A DNA stretch of 63,574 bases from Sphingobacteriaceae bacterium (lineage in GTDB: Bacteria > Bacteroidota > Bacteroidia > Sphingobacteriales > Sphingobacteriaceae). The stretch lies in contig CANKAT010000009.1 in assembly GCA_947479815.1 (NCBI GenBank), positions 1-63,574 on the forward strand, in the 5' to 3' direction. The position numbers and the translations under genes were made by a program. Under the pieces are notes generated by a model. It ran no database searches. It was given only the letters and a program-made list of their open reading frames with translations, and was not told the origin of the DNA. Below are positions 45,768-57,174 of the stretch, one piece after another. Every line of letters begins with the position of its first letter. Within the stretch, counting starts at the first letter, position 1.

Positions 45768-46317
45768 GAGTATTGAGTATAGAGTATTGAGTATAGAGTA
45801 TTGAGTATAGAGTATTGAGTATAGGGATTGCACAATTAGCTTTTAGCTTTAGAAGATATGAGATATGAGATATGAGATGTGAGATGTGAGATTGCACAAT
45901 TAGCTTTCCGCTTTTAGCTTTCTGCTTTCACCTTTAGGAGGTCTGAGGTATGAAGTCTGATGTCTGAGGTCTGAAGTATTGAGTATAGAGATTGCACAAT
46001 TAGCTTTTAGCTTTCCGCTTTCACCTTTTAACTTTCTGCTTTCACCTTTAGGAGATATGAGATATGAGATATGAGATTGCACAATTAGCTTTCTGCTTTT
46101 AGCTTTTAGCTTTCTGCTTTCACCTTTCACCTTTTAGCTTTCACCTTTTAGCTTTCTGCTTTCTGCTTTCCGCTTTCACCTTTCCACTTATAACTTATTA
46201 CCTATTACTTATTACCTATTACTTATTACCTATTACTTATTACCTATTACTTATTACTTATAACTTATTACCTATAACTTATCACCCATAACTTAAAACT
46301 TTCAGCTTTTAAACTGC
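45768..46317. repeat. Microsatellite island A between fabG and the VWA-like gene
   Basis: About 550 bases of degenerate tandem repeats. In order: GAGTATTGAGTATA units (45770-45823), GATATGA/GATGTGA units (45855-45890), long TAGCTTT-CTGCTTT-CACCTTT polypyrimidine runs, and TTATTACCTA/TTATAACTTA units (46187-46290). The spacer GATTGCACAATTAGCTTT recurs at about 45826, 45890, 45990 and 46075 (first base). There are no credible genes; the minus frame 45900-46130 encodes only KLKAKSRK-like repeats. Confidence 0.9.
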
Positions 46318-46325
46318 TAAATTTG
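46318..46325 (+). promoter_or_regulatory. TAnnTTTG element directly after the microsatellite island
   Basis: TAAATTTG lies 11 bases before the ATG at 46337. Its -33 region falls inside the repetitive DNA, so repeat-length changes could affect promoter strength. Confidence 0.45.
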
Positions 46326-46336
46326 CTACATAAGCT

Positions 46337-48424
46337 ATGCCACTATTGTTTCAATTGCAATTTACAAGCTCTTCATTTTTTTGGCTTTTAGGATGCCTGG
46401 GTCTGGGTATTGCCTATGCTTTTATTCTGTATGGATCATCCAATAACCTGTACAGATCATTAAGAAACCTTCTTTTTGGGCTCAGAGCAATTATTATTTC
46501 TATCATTGCCTTTTTGCTGGTTGCTCCACTAATAAAAACAACAAACCGTACCATAGAAAAACCTTTGATTCTGATTGCACAGGATAATTCATCGTCTATA
46601 TTGATCTCAAAAACTGCAGATTTTAATCAGCAGCGATATGTTGAACAAATTCGAGAACTAGAGAAGAACCTTTCAGCAGATTTTGAAGTCAGGACATTCA
46701 ATTTTGATTCTCAGGTTAAAAATGGACTGAATCTTAAGTTTGATGGCAAGCTAACAGACATTTCATCCTTGTTTAAACTGATTGATGATCAGTTTTCAAA
46801 TCGAAATGTTGGAGCCTTGATTCTTGGCAGTGATGGTATTTATAATCGCGGTGCAAATCCTCAATATGAGAGTAAAAATTTGCGTGCACCAATTTATACC
46901 ATTGCCCTGGGAGATACTATTGCCAAGCGCGATCTCCTGATTGCAAATGTGAATTATAATGCAATTAGTTATCTAGATAATGATTTTCAAATTGAAATAA
47001 GTCTGGAGGCCTATCAGGCAAAGGGGAGTGCTTCTGTTTTATCGGTTTCATCTTCTGCTGGAATTGTTTACTCAAAACCGATTTCAATCAGTTCGGATGA
47101 ATTCAGGCAAAATATCGTATTAACTCTGCCTGCCGAACGTAAAGGTATCCAGCGCTATTCAATCCGTCTAGCACCGGTTGCCAGCGAGTTATCGGTGATC
47201 AATAACACTCAGACTATCTTTATAGAGGTGATTGATGGAAAGGAAAAGGTTTTAATCCTCGCAAATTCTCCGCATCCCGATATAACGGCATTAAAACAGG
47301 CTATAGAGACCAATAAGAACTATGCTGTAAAAATTAAATTGGCTACTGATCTTCTTAAATCAGATATTCAGGAGTCAGGGCTCATTATCCTGCATCAGCT
47401 GCCATCAGTAACAAATAATGCACAAGATGTGATCCAGCTAAGTGCAAATAAGCCGCTTTTATACATTTTGGGTTCACAAAGTAATATTCCTGCTTTTATA
47501 GCTTCACAATCTGTATTGGGAATTACCAGTTCTGGCGTCATGCAGGAAGTCACTCCAGTACTGAAATCTGATTTTTATTCGTTTACATTATCTGATGGTA
47601 ATAAATTAAAGATCAGCAACTTCGGGCCATTACTCAGTCCTTTTGGAAATTATGGATTAAAAGGACCGAGTACGGTATTCATTACTCAACAGATTGGAAA
47701 GTTAGCTACAGAAAAACCACTATTGGTATTTGGCGACGATAATCAGCGCAGGATCGGTGTTTTAGCTGGCGAGGGTATATGGAAATGGCGACTCGAAGAT
47801 TTTCAGGAAAATGCCAATCATGATGCCACTAATGAATTGATCCAAAAAACAGTACAATACCTTTCAACCAGAGAGGATAAGCGGAAATTTCGGGTTTATT
47901 CTTCTAAGAATTCTTTTGATGAGAATGAGCAGGTTGTGCTGAATGCCGAGCTATATAATGATACCTATCAGCTGGTTAATACTCCCGATGTGAATATTGC
48001 ACTGAAAAGTAAGTTGGGCAAAGGGTATTCCTTTCTATTTTCCAGGAGCTCTAATTCCTATTTGTTAAATGCAGGAATATTGCCGGCCGGTGAATACAGC
48101 TATATTGCAAAAACCAATTTAGGGAAGGTTTCATATCAGGCAGATGGACAATTTGTGGTTACCGAGCAGCAAACTGAGTTTAAACAAAGTCTTGCTAATC
48201 ATCAGTTATTGTTTACCATGGCCGAACAAAATGGCGGAAAAATGCTGTTTCCTGATCAATTGAAAAGCCTTCCTGAGATGATTAGGAAGAATGAAACCGT
48301 AAAAACTATTTCCTACGAAGACCACAAGTATGAGGAACTGATCAATCTTAAATTTATATTTTTTCTGCTAGTTGCGCTACTGAGCATTGAATGGTTTTCA
48401 AGAAAGCGAAATGGTGAAGTCTGA
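46337..48424 (+). CDS. Membrane-anchored VWA-like protein, BatA-type relative
   Basis: 695 residues. Two membrane segments near the N-terminus (about 14-32 and 45-65), a von Willebrand factor A-like domain with a MIDAS-type D83-x-S85-x-S87 motif (AQDNSSSI) and SDGIYNRG later, a glutamine-amidotransferase-like alpha/beta segment (KVLILANSPHPD), and a C-terminal membrane helix (about 668-688). Large proteins of this layout are common and uncharacterised in Bacteroidota. Likely a periplasm-facing envelope protein binding metal or a partner through the VWA domain. Confidence 0.75.
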   Translation: MPLLFQLQFTSSSFFWLLGCLGLGIAYAFILYGSSNNLYRSLRNLLFGLRAIIISIIAFLLVAPLIKTTNRTIEKPLILIAQDNSSSILISKTADFNQQRYVEQIRELEKNLSADFEVRTFNFDSQVKNGLNLKFDGKLTDISSLFKLIDDQFSNRNVGALILGSDGIYNRGANPQYESKNLRAPIYTIALGDTIAKRDLLIANVNYNAISYLDNDFQIEISLEAYQAKGSASVLSVSSSAGIVYSKPISISSDEFRQNIVLTLPAERKGIQRYSIRLAPVASELSVINNTQTIFIEVIDGKEKVLILANSPHPDITALKQAIETNKNYAVKIKLATDLLKSDIQESGLIILHQLPSVTNNAQDVIQLSANKPLLYILGSQSNIPAFIASQSVLGITSSGVMQEVTPVLKSDFYSFTLSDGNKLKISNFGPLLSPFGNYGLKGPSTVFITQQIGKLATEKPLLVFGDDNQRRIGVLAGEGIWKWRLEDFQENANHDATNELIQKTVQYLSTREDKRKFRVYSSKNSFDENEQVVLNAELYNDTYQLVNTPDVNIALKSKLGKGYSFLFSRSSNSYLLNAGILPAGEYSYIAKTNLGKVSYQADGQFVVTEQQTEFKQSLANHQLLFTMAEQNGGKMLFPDQLKSLPEMIRKNETVKTISYEDHKYEELINLKFIFFLLVALLSIEWFSRKRNGEV

Positions 48425-48534
48425 AAAAAACAACAGGCTAGAAAATAATAAAAACCTCTCCCTAGTAAATAAAATAAGCAGTCAGACCAATAAAGGAATT
48501 TGTAAAGAAAAGAATTTTTTAAATTTAGTTTAAC

Positions 48535-48861
48535 TCAATTCCCAAAAAAAGAACTCTTTTCTTTCTTCGGTGGTGCTACCTCAATGATCACAAATACGTC
48601 TTCATTTTCTTTCTTCATCAGGTATTTTTCACGGGCAAATTTTTCGAGTTTGCTTTGATTGGTGGTTAGTTCATTCAGATCTTTTACAGCTTTGGCTGAT
48701 TCAAGGGTATAAAATGCTTTTTCGGCCTCCAGTTTAATCAGCTGGCTACGGTATTCGTATTGTGATATCAGATCATTGCGGTCAAAAAATAGCATCCAGG
48801 TAAGAAATGCAACGAATGCAATCAAATATTTATTGCGGATCAGATCTAAAATTCTAGTCAT
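48535..48861 (-). CDS. DivIC/FtsB-like septum formation initiator protein
   Basis: 108 residues: a short cytoplasmic start, one membrane helix (about 12-26), then a periplasmic coiled coil (about 30-75) ending FAREKYLMKKENEDVFVI, the hallmark of the DivIC/FtsB family. It belongs to the divisome bridge with FtsL and FtsQ. A minus-strand TATATTTG at 48867-48874 gives it its own promoter right after the eno terminator. Confidence 0.88.
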   Translation of the reverse strand: MTRILDLIRNKYLIAFVAFLTWMLFFDRNDLISQYEYRSQLIKLEAEKAFYTLESAKAVKDLNELTTNQSKLEKFAREKYLMKKENEDVFVIIEVAPPKKEKSSFFGN

Positions 48862-48866
48862 TAGTT

Positions 48867-48874
48867 CAAATATA
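48867..48874 (-). promoter_or_regulatory. TAnnTTTG element for the DivIC-like gene
   Basis: Minus-strand TATATTTG, 5 bases before the ATG at 48861. The leader would be very short or absent. Confidence 0.45.
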
Positions 48875-48875
48875 A

Positions 48876-48914
48876 AAGAAAAACATCCTAAGATTGATAT
48901 TCTTAAGATGTTTT
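48876..48914 (-). terminator. Intrinsic terminator after eno
   Basis: On the minus strand AAAACATCTTAAGA pairs with TCTTAGGATGTTTT (one mismatch) around a 7-base loop, followed by TTTTTCTTTT. It lies 34 bases past the eno stop. Confidence 0.7.
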
Positions 48915-48947
48915 GCTAATGGGTATTATCAACTTATTAACACCTGC

Positions 48948-50264
<1,317 letters not shown>

Positions 50265-50301
50265 TTATAGTTTATGTGTTGTAAATGTACTTGTGCAGCA
50301 A

Positions 50302-51399
50302 TTAATTGAGCATAGCAACAAAATCATCGAAAAGATACCTTGAATCATGAGGGCCAGGTGATGATTCTGGATGATATTGCACTGAAAATGCTTTCTTACC
50401 TTTTACCCTGATTCCTTCTATCGATTGATCGTTCAGGTTAACATGGGTAATCTCTACCTTATCTGAATTACGTACATCGTCTGGAATTACCCCAAATCCG
50501 TGATTTTGCGAGGTTACCTCACAATGATTGATGATCACGTTTTTTACTGGATGATTTAATCCTCTATGGCCGTTAAACATTTTCATTGTGCGGATATCAT
50601 TTGCAAGTGCAAGTAACTGATGCCCTAAACAAATTCCAAATAATGGCTTATTTGAAGCAAGAACTGCTTTTACAGTTTCAATGGCATAGGGCATGGCCGA
50701 TGGGTCGCCTGGACCGTTCGAAATGAAATATCCATCAGGATTCCATTTTTCCATTTCTGCAAATGTGGTTTTAGCAGGAAATACTTTAGAGAAAACACCT
50801 CTGCTATCAAAATTTCTCAAAATATTTTTCTTTACCCCAAGATCAAGTACTGCAACTCGTTTGGCAGCTTCTTTATTACCGTATTCATATGCTTCTTTAG
50901 TTGATACTTGTGAGGATAACTCCAAGCCATCCATTGAAGGTACTGATGCTAGCTTCTGCTTTAATTCGTCAATGTTTAATATTTCAGAAGAAATAATAGC
51001 ATTCATTGCCCCTTTGTCGCGAATATGTCTTACCAACGACCGGGTATCTACATCTGATATTCCAACGATATGCTCATCCTGAAAATAATCCTGAATTGAA
51101 GAATCGGCTTGTTTTCTGCTATAGGCAATATTGAAATTTTTACAAACCAACCCGGAAATTTTAATGCTATCTGATTCTACCTCTTCTTTGTGAATTCCGT
51201 AATTTCCAATATGCGAATTGGTTGTAACCATGATTTGTCCAAAATAAGAAGGATCTGTAAAGATCTCCTGATATCCGGTCATACCCGTATTGAAACAAAT
51301 TTCACCAGTGGTAGTTCCAATTTTTCCTGCGGCTTTTCCGTGATAAATTGTACCATCCTCCAAAAGTAGTACTGCAGGTAATTTGATGTAAGTATTCAT
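50302..51399 (-). CDS. carA: Carbamoyl-phosphate synthase small (glutaminase) subunit
   Basis: 365 residues. It hydrolyses glutamine to supply ammonia to CarB for arginine and pyrimidine synthesis. N-terminal domain: LLLEDGTIYHGKAAG, FNTGMTGYQEIFTDPSY. Class I amidotransferase domain: SNGPGDPSAMPYAI, the nucleophile Cys in LFGICLGHQLLALA, and QYHPESSPGPHDS with the His-Glu pair. The carB gene is not adjacent in this window. A minus-strand TAATTTTG at 51503-51510 is a possible promoter. Confidence 0.97.
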   Translation of the reverse strand: MNTYIKLPAVLLLEDGTIYHGKAAGKIGTTTGEICFNTGMTGYQEIFTDPSYFGQIMVTTNSHIGNYGIHKEEVESDSIKISGLVCKNFNIAYSRKQADSSIQDYFQDEHIVGISDVDTRSLVRHIRDKGAMNAIISSEILNIDELKQKLASVPSMDGLELSSQVSTKEAYEYGNKEAAKRVAVLDLGVKKNILRNFDSRGVFSKVFPAKTTFAEMEKWNPDGYFISNGPGDPSAMPYAIETVKAVLASNKPLFGICLGHQLLALANDIRTMKMFNGHRGLNHPVKNVIINHCEVTSQNHGFGVIPDDVRNSDKVEITHVNLNDQSIEGIRVKGKKAFSVQYHPESSPGPHDSRYLFDDFVAMLN

Positions 51400-51502
51400 T
51401 TAGTAAAAATTGAAAAGGTATTTAAAATCGATTGAAGAGCAATGATCTCGGAAGATTTTCCGCGGTGTAGAGGGAAGTTTTTTACTTCATATTTCACGTC
51501 GT

Positions 51503-51510
51503 CAAAATTA
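51503..51510 (-). promoter_or_regulatory. TAnnTTTG element for carA
   Basis: Minus-strand TAATTTTG, 103 bases before the carA start, with TTTC (one mismatch to TTTG) at a 19-base spacing. The rest of the 244-base carA-panB gap shows only the panB element. Confidence 0.45.
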
Positions 51511-51613
51511 GGTATTTATTACTAAAATTGAAAGTTTTGATGAAGGATTTATCAAATTCTTTTTACTCACATCATTTAGATATATTTTGACTGTGTATTG
51601 TTTCTATTAATCC

Positions 51614-51621
51614 TAACTTTG
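51614..51621 (+). promoter_or_regulatory. TAnnTTTG element for panB
   Basis: TAACTTTG, 22 bases before the panB ATG. The nearest TTTG is 24 bases upstream of it, longer than the ideal 19. Confidence 0.5.
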
Positions 51622-51643
51622 AGTTGAATTAAAACCCTGCTAC

Positions 51644-52459
51644 ATGTCTACACATAAAGAGGTAAAACGGATCACTACGAATACGATCCAGGAAATGAAG
51701 CAAAAAGGCGAGAAGATTGCCATGCTCACTTCGTATGATTATTCAATGGCTACCATTGTTGATGAAGGTGGTATTGATGTTATTCTTGTTGGCGATTCAG
51801 CCTCTAACGTGATGGCTGGGCATGAAACAACCTTGCCTATCACCCTCGATCAAATGATCTATCATGCTGCATCTGTAGTTAGGGCAGTAAAACGGGCTCT
51901 TGTTGTTGTAGATCTTCCCTTTGGGTCATATCAGGGCAATTCAAAAGAAGCCCTGAATTCGGCCATCAGGATCATGAAAGAATCTGGTGCTCATGCTGTT
52001 AAGCTAGAAGGTGGCATAGAAATACGTGAATCTGTAGAGCGAATAATCACGGCAGGCATTCCGGTAATGGGACATTTGGGATTAACTCCTCAGTCGATTT
52101 ATAAGTTTGGTACGTATACCGTGCGGGCCAAGGAAGAGGCCGAAGCAGAAAAATTGAAGCAGGATATTTTGGTACTTCAGGAAGCAGGATGCTTTTCTGT
52201 AGTTCTTGAAAAAATACCTGCTAAACTTGCTAAAGAAGTTACAGATAGCGTTAAAATTCCAACTATTGGGATTGGAGCAGGGCAGCATTGTGACGGACAG
52301 GTTTTGGTGATCAATGATATGATCGGTTTGACCAAAGGATTTAAGCCGCGATTTTTAAGACAATATCTAAATCTTTTTGAACAGATCAATGGTGCTGTTC
52401 ATTCCTATGTTAAAGATGTAAAAGCCGGCAACTTTCCAAATGAAAAGGAACAATATTAA
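51644..52459 (+). CDS. panB: 3-methyl-2-oxobutanoate hydroxymethyltransferase
   Basis: 271 residues; transfers a hydroxymethyl group from methylene-THF to ketoisovalerate in pantothenate synthesis. Motifs: [29 protein letters not shown] (magnesium ligands), [29 protein letters not shown], and [26 protein letters not shown] with the catalytic Glu region. Complete and of normal length. Followed 13 bases later by an RluA-type gene. Confidence 0.97.
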   Translation: MSTHKEVKRITTNTIQEMKQKGEKIAMLTSYDYSMATIVDEGGIDVILVGDSASNVMAGHETTLPITLDQMIYHAASVVRAVKRALVVVDLPFGSYQGNSKEALNSAIRIMKESGAHAVKLEGGIEIRESVERIITAGIPVMGHLGLTPQSIYKFGTYTVRAKEEAEAEKLKQDILVLQEAGCFSVVLEKIPAKLAKEVTDSVKIPTIGIGAGQHCDGQVLVINDMIGLTKGFKPRFLRQYLNLFEQINGAVHSYVKDVKAGNFPNEKEQY

Positions 52460-52472
52460 GATTTGATAATTA

Positions 52473-53207
52473 ATGGCTCCTCCTGAATATAAAAAAGCAA
52501 AATTCCCCGTTCTTTCACTCGATATTACCGATAAGGATGTTCTTTTTGAGGATAACCACTTAATCGCTGTAAATAAGCGGGCAGGAGATATTGTACAGGT
52601 TGATGATACCGGTGATGAATCGCTAGATGAAAAAGTTAAGCGATACATTGCCAAAAAATACAATAAACCGAACGGTGCATTTTTGGGTGTGGTTCATCGT
52701 CTCGACCGACCCGTTAGCGGAGTTATTTTATTTGCCAAAACGAGCAAGTCACTTGATCGTATTAATAAGATGTTCAAAAGCCGTGACATGCATAAAACCT
52801 ATTGGGCGGTAGTTCGTAACCGCCCGGCTGTAGAGGCAGGAACACTGGTGCATTGGTTGGTTAAAAACCCTCAAAAAAATGTAACCAAGGCCTATGAAAA
52901 GGAAGTGCCAGGAAGCCAGCGTGCAGAACTAAATTATAAACTTTTAGGTGAGCTTGGAGGTTATTATCTCATTGAAGTTGATCCGATCACCGGCCGTCCT
53001 CATCAAATTCGTGTGCAGTTATCAACGTTAAATTGCCCAATAGTTGGCGACAATAAATACGGATACCCTCGTGGCAGCCTTAAAAAGAGTATTTGTTTGC
53101 ATGCCCGTAGACTTCAATTTATGCATCCTGTTAAGTTGGAGCCTGTTCATATTTTTGCTCCGCTGCCTCAGGATGGATTCTGGGAACGATTTGAAGTTTT
53201 TGGATGA
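52473..53207 (+). CDS. RluA-family pseudouridine synthase
   Basis: 244 residues. The catalytic Asp lies in GVVHRLDRPVSGVILFAKT; VLFEDNHLIAVNKRAGDIVQ, DPITGRPHQIRVQLS and the GDNKYGYP end are standard. No S4 domain is present. It modifies uridines in rRNA or tRNA; the exact target (RluA, RluC or RluD-like) cannot be decided. Probably co-transcribed with panB. Confidence 0.93.
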   Translation: MAPPEYKKAKFPVLSLDITDKDVLFEDNHLIAVNKRAGDIVQVDDTGDESLDEKVKRYIAKKYNKPNGAFLGVVHRLDRPVSGVILFAKTSKSLDRINKMFKSRDMHKTYWAVVRNRPAVEAGTLVHWLVKNPQKNVTKAYEKEVPGSQRAELNYKLLGELGGYYLIEVDPITGRPHQIRVQLSTLNCPIVGDNKYGYPRGSLKKSICLHARRLQFMHPVKLEPVHIFAPLPQDGFWERFEVFG

Positions 53208-53344
53208 TCTTTACTGGTCAAAAGAGGTGTTTAGCGTTATATCTTCCCAAGCTTTATTTCCTCTTCAAGCATTTTGTATTTTTCACGAATGGCATCCAGA
53301 GCTGGTTTACCTAAAACAAGTCTTAAGGGTGGATTTTCACTATT

Positions 53345-53640
53345 TACTACTTTTATCTTTTATCTTTTATCTGTTATCAGTTATCTGTTGTCAGTTATCT
53401 GTTGTCAGTTATCTGTTGTCAGTTGGTTAGTAGTTAGGTGGTTAGTAGTTAGTTGGTTAGTAGTTAGTTGGTTAGTAGTTAGTTAAAATTGCCTCGGACT
53501 AATCATTTCAAATGTTTGCACTTCTTTGCTTTTACCTTTTAGCTTTATCCTTATAACTTATAACTTATAACTTATTACTTATAACTTATTACTTATAACT
53601 TATACCTTTTACCTTTCTGCTTTTACCTTTTATCTATTGT
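53345..53640. repeat. Microsatellite island B between the RluA-type gene and icd
   Basis: Tandem TATCTGTTGTCAGT units (53350-53420), then GTTGGTTAGTAGTTA units (53421-53482), a core at 53481-53540 (starting AGTTAAAATTGCCTCGG) that recurs in diverged form twice at 62.3 kb, then TTATAACTTATTAC units (53555-53602) and CTTTTACCTTT runs. The 598-base gap holds no credible gene; 53641-53745 contains short CTCCTGGTTCT repeats. Confidence 0.88.
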
Positions 53641-53747
53641 CTGAGGTATGAAAAAAGCACAAAATTTCAATTACCACTAAACAGTCTTTGTTCTTTGCTC
53701 CTGGTTCTTGGCTCCTGGTTCTGCTTCTTCAATTGTTCTGTACGGAG

Positions 53748-53785
53748 TAAAAAAAAATAGCCGCAATAATTAAATGGCGGCTATT
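53748..53785 (-). terminator. Intrinsic terminator after icd
   Basis: AATAGCCGC (53756-53764) and GCGGCTATT (53777-53785) form a perfect 9-bp stem; on the minus strand it is followed by a run of T. It lies 20 bases past the icd stop. Confidence 0.85.
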
Positions 53786-53805
53786 AATAAGATTTAACAA
53801 AGAAC

Positions 53806-55041
53806 CTAGGCTAATTTTGCCTGTAAGTTTTGGTCAATTGCATCGAGGAATTCTTCTGTGTAGAGATAATGATCACCATGACTTACTTTGTTTCCATGAA
53901 TACAAACAGCAAGATCTTTGGTCATTTTTCCGCTTTCTACAGTTTCAATACAAACTTGCTCTAAAGCATGACAGAAATCAATTAATGCCTGATTATTATC
54001 TAGTTTACCACGAAATTCTAAACCTCTTGTCCATGCAAAGATCGAAGCAATAGGGTTGGTAGAAGTTGGTTTCCCTGCCTGATGATCACGATAGTGACGG
54101 GTTACAGTACCGTGAGCTGCTTCAGCTTCCATCGTGCCACCATCTGGAGTAATTAAAACTGAGGTCATTAATCCTAAAGAACCAAAACCTTGTGCAACAG
54201 TGTCAGACTGAACATCTCCGTCATAGTTTTTACATGCCCAAACAAAATTCCCATTCCATTTTAAAGCTGAAGCAACCATATCATCAATCAAACGGTGCTC
54301 ATATGTAATTCCTGCAGCAACAAATTTGCCTTTGAATTCACTTTGGTAAACTTCTTCGAAAATATCTTTGAAGCGACCATCGTATTTTTTTAGAATTGTA
54401 TTTTTAGTAGAAAGGTATAAAGGCCAGCCTTTTGATAATGCCTGATTGAAACATGCACGTGCAAAACCGAAAATACTTTCATCTGTATTGTACATCGCAA
54501 GAGCTACACCATCACTTTTGAAATTGTAAACTTCAAACGACTGAACATCACCACCATCTTCTGGACTGAATGTGATGGTTAATTTTCCTTTTCCCTTGGT
54601 AACAAAATCGGTTGCACGATACTGATCGCCAAAAGCATGACGACCGATACAGATCGGAGCAGTCCAGTTCGGTACCAAACGCGGAACATTGCTCATTACA
54701 ATTGGCTCACGGAAAACAGTTCCATCAAGAATATTCCTGATCGTTCCATTGGGTGATTTCCACATTTGCTTCAATTTGAACTCTTCAACACGCGCTTCAT
54801 CCGGAGTGATCGTAGCACACTTGATACCAACACCATATTGTTTGATTGCATGTGCTGCATCAATGGTAACCTGGTCATTGGTTTCATCCCGGTATTCCAT
54901 TCCAAGATCGTAATATTTGATATCCAACTCAAGATATGGGGTTATCAGTTTATCTTTAATAAACTTCCAGATAATTCTGGTCATTTCATCGCCGTCTAAT
55001 TCAACTACCGGATTTGCAACTTTAATTTTTTGTACTGACAT
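53806..55041 (-). CDS. icd: NADP-dependent isocitrate dehydrogenase, eukaryote-like dimeric type
   Basis: 411 residues; oxidises isocitrate to 2-oxoglutarate in the TCA cycle. Sequence is of the IDH1/IDH2-like subfamily: [54 protein letters not shown] (isocitrate-binding Ser and Arg), YDGDVQSD (metal Asp) and [14 protein letters not shown] (NADP binding). Complete. A minus-strand TATATTTG at 55073-55080 is a likely promoter element. Confidence 0.96.
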   Translation of the reverse strand: MSVQKIKVANPVVELDGDEMTRIIWKFIKDKLITPYLELDIKYYDLGMEYRDETNDQVTIDAAHAIKQYGVGIKCATITPDEARVEEFKLKQMWKSPNGTIRNILDGTVFREPIVMSNVPRLVPNWTAPICIGRHAFGDQYRATDFVTKGKGKLTITFSPEDGGDVQSFEVYNFKSDGVALAMYNTDESIFGFARACFNQALSKGWPLYLSTKNTILKKYDGRFKDIFEEVYQSEFKGKFVAAGITYEHRLIDDMVASALKWNGNFVWACKNYDGDVQSDTVAQGFGSLGLMTSVLITPDGGTMEAEAAHGTVTRHYRDHQAGKPTSTNPIASIFAWTRGLEFRGKLDNNQALIDFCHALEQVCIETVESGKMTKDLAVCIHGNKVSHGDHYLYTEEFLDAIDQNLQAKLA

Positions 55042-55072
55042 ATACTTTATAATGAGTTTTTTGGAATTTCCT

Positions 55073-55080
55073 CAAATATA
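55073..55080 (-). promoter_or_regulatory. TAnnTTTG element for icd
   Basis: Minus-strand TATATTTG, 31 bases before the icd start. The rest of the 279-base gap to dnaX shows nothing convincing. Confidence 0.5.
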
Positions 55081-55320
55081 GGAATTTTGAATACACCTGA
55101 AAACTTGAAGGGCTTGAAATTTCAGTTAATTTATAATTGATTAAATAAAATTGGAACTGCGATCCGAAAATATCAAGATTATGTTCATCATGATCCTTAG
55201 GATATTTCGGTTAAAAATGGCAGGAACGCTTTCTCTGATTTTGATCAAACTAATCTGAATGCTGTACATGAATAGAAAAAACATGCAGGTCTTAAATCAG
55301 ATTTACACGTTCTTGCCTGA

Positions 55321-57132
55321 TTAATAATCCAGATCCAGATTGAACCTACGTTTAAACTCTTCTAGGTTTGGATTTTTTTCCAGCATGTGCTGATATTTGT
55401 CTGAAGAAGTATAAAGACGTTTCTTTTGAGTCTGTTCCATATACCTGGTTTGAAGGTCTATGCTGAAGTTTTTCATCTCTACACGAAGATAATTCAAAAG
55501 GTCAACTTTCTCTGAGCTGAGCAAATCTTCCTGTATCTTGTTTTCTATGAGTAGTTCAATAAGAAAATTATCAAGTAAGACAGGAGGATTGGCTGTCATG
55601 ATCGTGAATATATTTATTTTACCCTCTTTTTTGATCTTTTCTGCGTAAGCATTCCAAAATTTAAGCATGGAATCAGAACTAAATTCCAACGTACTTTCAC
55701 CAATCAGATACGCTGCCTGAATTTCTTCTTTTTTGGAATAGTTTGCTTCTAAATCATTCAAATTTGGAATCAATGAGCTGTTTGTGCCGGCCGAAAGCTT
55801 TGGGATAGCGATCTTAACTGCTGCTGCTTCAACCATAGCCTCTGAGCTAGGAGAAACTGCTGCTTCTTCAACAATTGATTCTTGTACAATAGGTTCAGCA
55901 ACAATCACCGAAATGGGAATGCTTTTTTCTTGAATCGGTAAAATGGGTTCTGAACTAAGGGGTTCTTTTACTGGATTAAGTTTTTTTTTTAGCTGACCGT
56001 CCTGTATGGCCGGAATTCCTGCTGTTGAAAGATTGACGGCAGCGGAGATATGGCAGAGTTTAATAAGTGTGAGTTCAACCTGTAACCTCTGGTTTTTACT
56101 TGTTTTATAATTAAGATCACATTGATTACTGATGTTCAATGCTGATATCAAAAAGGATAGGGGGGCTAACTGAGATTGAATAGTATATTTCTGTCGTATT
56201 CCTTCACTCACTTCCAGTAATTTTAAGGTAGATGCATCTTTGCAAACCAGTAAATTTCTAAAATGTGATGCTAGTCCGGTGATAAAGTGGTTCCCATCAA
56301 ACCCATTACTCAATATCTCATCAAAAAGCAGGAGTGCATTGGCTACATCTTCAGAGAGGATAGCGTCTGTTAATTTAAAATAGTAATCATAGTCCAGAAT
56401 GTTCAGATTGTCAATCACAGATTTGTAATTGACATTTTTACTTGAAAAACTGACAATCTGATCGAACATGGATAAGGCATCGCGAAGTCCACCATCGGCT
56501 TTTTGTGCAATCAGATGCAACCCGTCTTCATCGTATGCTATCCCTTCTTTAAGGGCAATCTCTGCCAGGTGCTTAGCAATATCTTCTACCCTGATCCGAT
56601 TAAAATCAAAGATCTGACACCTGGATAGGATGGTTGGTAGTATTTTATGCTTTTCTGTTGTAGCCAGGATGAAAATCGCATAATTAGGGGGTTCTTCTAA
56701 TGTTTTCAAAAAAGCATTGAATGCTGCTTGCGAAAGCATGTGAACCTCATCAATGATATAAATTTTGTATCGTCCAGCCTGAGGGGGTATTCGAACTTGT
56801 TCAATTAGGCTTCTGATATCTTCAACTGAATTGTTTGATGCTGCATCTAGCTCATGGATATTGAAAGAGTTACCATTTTGAAATGAAATACAGGAATGAC
56901 AAACTCCACAAGCTTCGGCATCGGCGCTTAAACTCTCGCAGTTTATTGTTTTAGCGAGTATCCGCGCACAGGTAGTTTTTCCAACTCCTCGTGGTCCGCA
57001 GAAAAGAAATGCCTGAGCCAGCTGATTATTTTTGATGGCGTTTTTCAAGGTGCCAGTTATATGTAGCTGACCTACAACAGTTTGAAACGTTGCTGGTCTG
57101 TACTTTCTTGCTGATACTATGAAATTGTCCAT
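55321..57132 (-). CDS. dnaX: DNA polymerase III subunit gamma/tau
   Basis: 603 residues; the clamp-loader ATPase. N-terminal AAA+ domain: RKYRPATFQTVVGQ, Walker A in FCGPRGVGKTTCARIL, a zinc site from CESLSADAEACGVCHSC, Walker B region IYIIDEVHMLS, sensor-1 LATTEKHKI and KADGGLRDALSM. Domain III and a divergent C-terminal tau part follow. The poly-A stretch at KKKLNPVKE (about residue 380) resembles sites of programmed frameshifting that give gamma in some bacteria. Confidence 0.96.
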   Translation of the reverse strand: MDNFIVSARKYRPATFQTVVGQLHITGTLKNAIKNNQLAQAFLFCGPRGVGKTTCARILAKTINCESLSADAEACGVCHSCISFQNGNSFNIHELDAASNNSVEDIRSLIEQVRIPPQAGRYKIYIIDEVHMLSQAAFNAFLKTLEEPPNYAIFILATTEKHKILPTILSRCQIFDFNRIRVEDIAKHLAEIALKEGIAYDEDGLHLIAQKADGGLRDALSMFDQIVSFSSKNVNYKSVIDNLNILDYDYYFKLTDAILSEDVANALLLFDEILSNGFDGNHFITGLASHFRNLLVCKDASTLKLLEVSEGIRQKYTIQSQLAPLSFLISALNISNQCDLNYKTSKNQRLQVELTLIKLCHISAAVNLSTAGIPAIQDGQLKKKLNPVKEPLSSEPILPIQEKSIPISVIVAEPIVQESIVEEAAVSPSSEAMVEAAAVKIAIPKLSAGTNSSLIPNLNDLEANYSKKEEIQAAYLIGESTLEFSSDSMLKFWNAYAEKIKKEGKINIFTIMTANPPVLLDNFLIELLIENKIQEDLLSSEKVDLLNYLRVEMKNFSIDLQTRYMEQTQKKRLYTSSDKYQHMLEKNPNLEEFKRRFNLDLDY

Positions 57133-57166
57133 CGGCTACTAAATTAGAAAGAGGAATGGGTTAAAC

Positions 57167-57174
57167 CAAACTTA
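57167..57174 (-). promoter_or_regulatory. TAnnTTTG element for dnaX
   Basis: Minus-strand TAAGTTTG, 34 bases before the dnaX start; no TTTG at the standard -33 spacing. Confidence 0.45.

Noticed and set aside
45900-46130. Minus-strand reading frame with KLKAKSRK-like repeats
   Set aside because: It is a translation of the microsatellite DNA with no plausible start or homology.
45768-46317. CRISPR array
   Set aside because: Repeats are degenerate, variable in length and irregularly spaced, with no unique spacers and no cas genes.
53044-53486. Plus-strand frames at the end of the RluA-type gene and into island B
   Set aside because: They overlap the pseudouridine synthase in another frame and then read repeated LLSVICCQLSV-type residues from the repeats.
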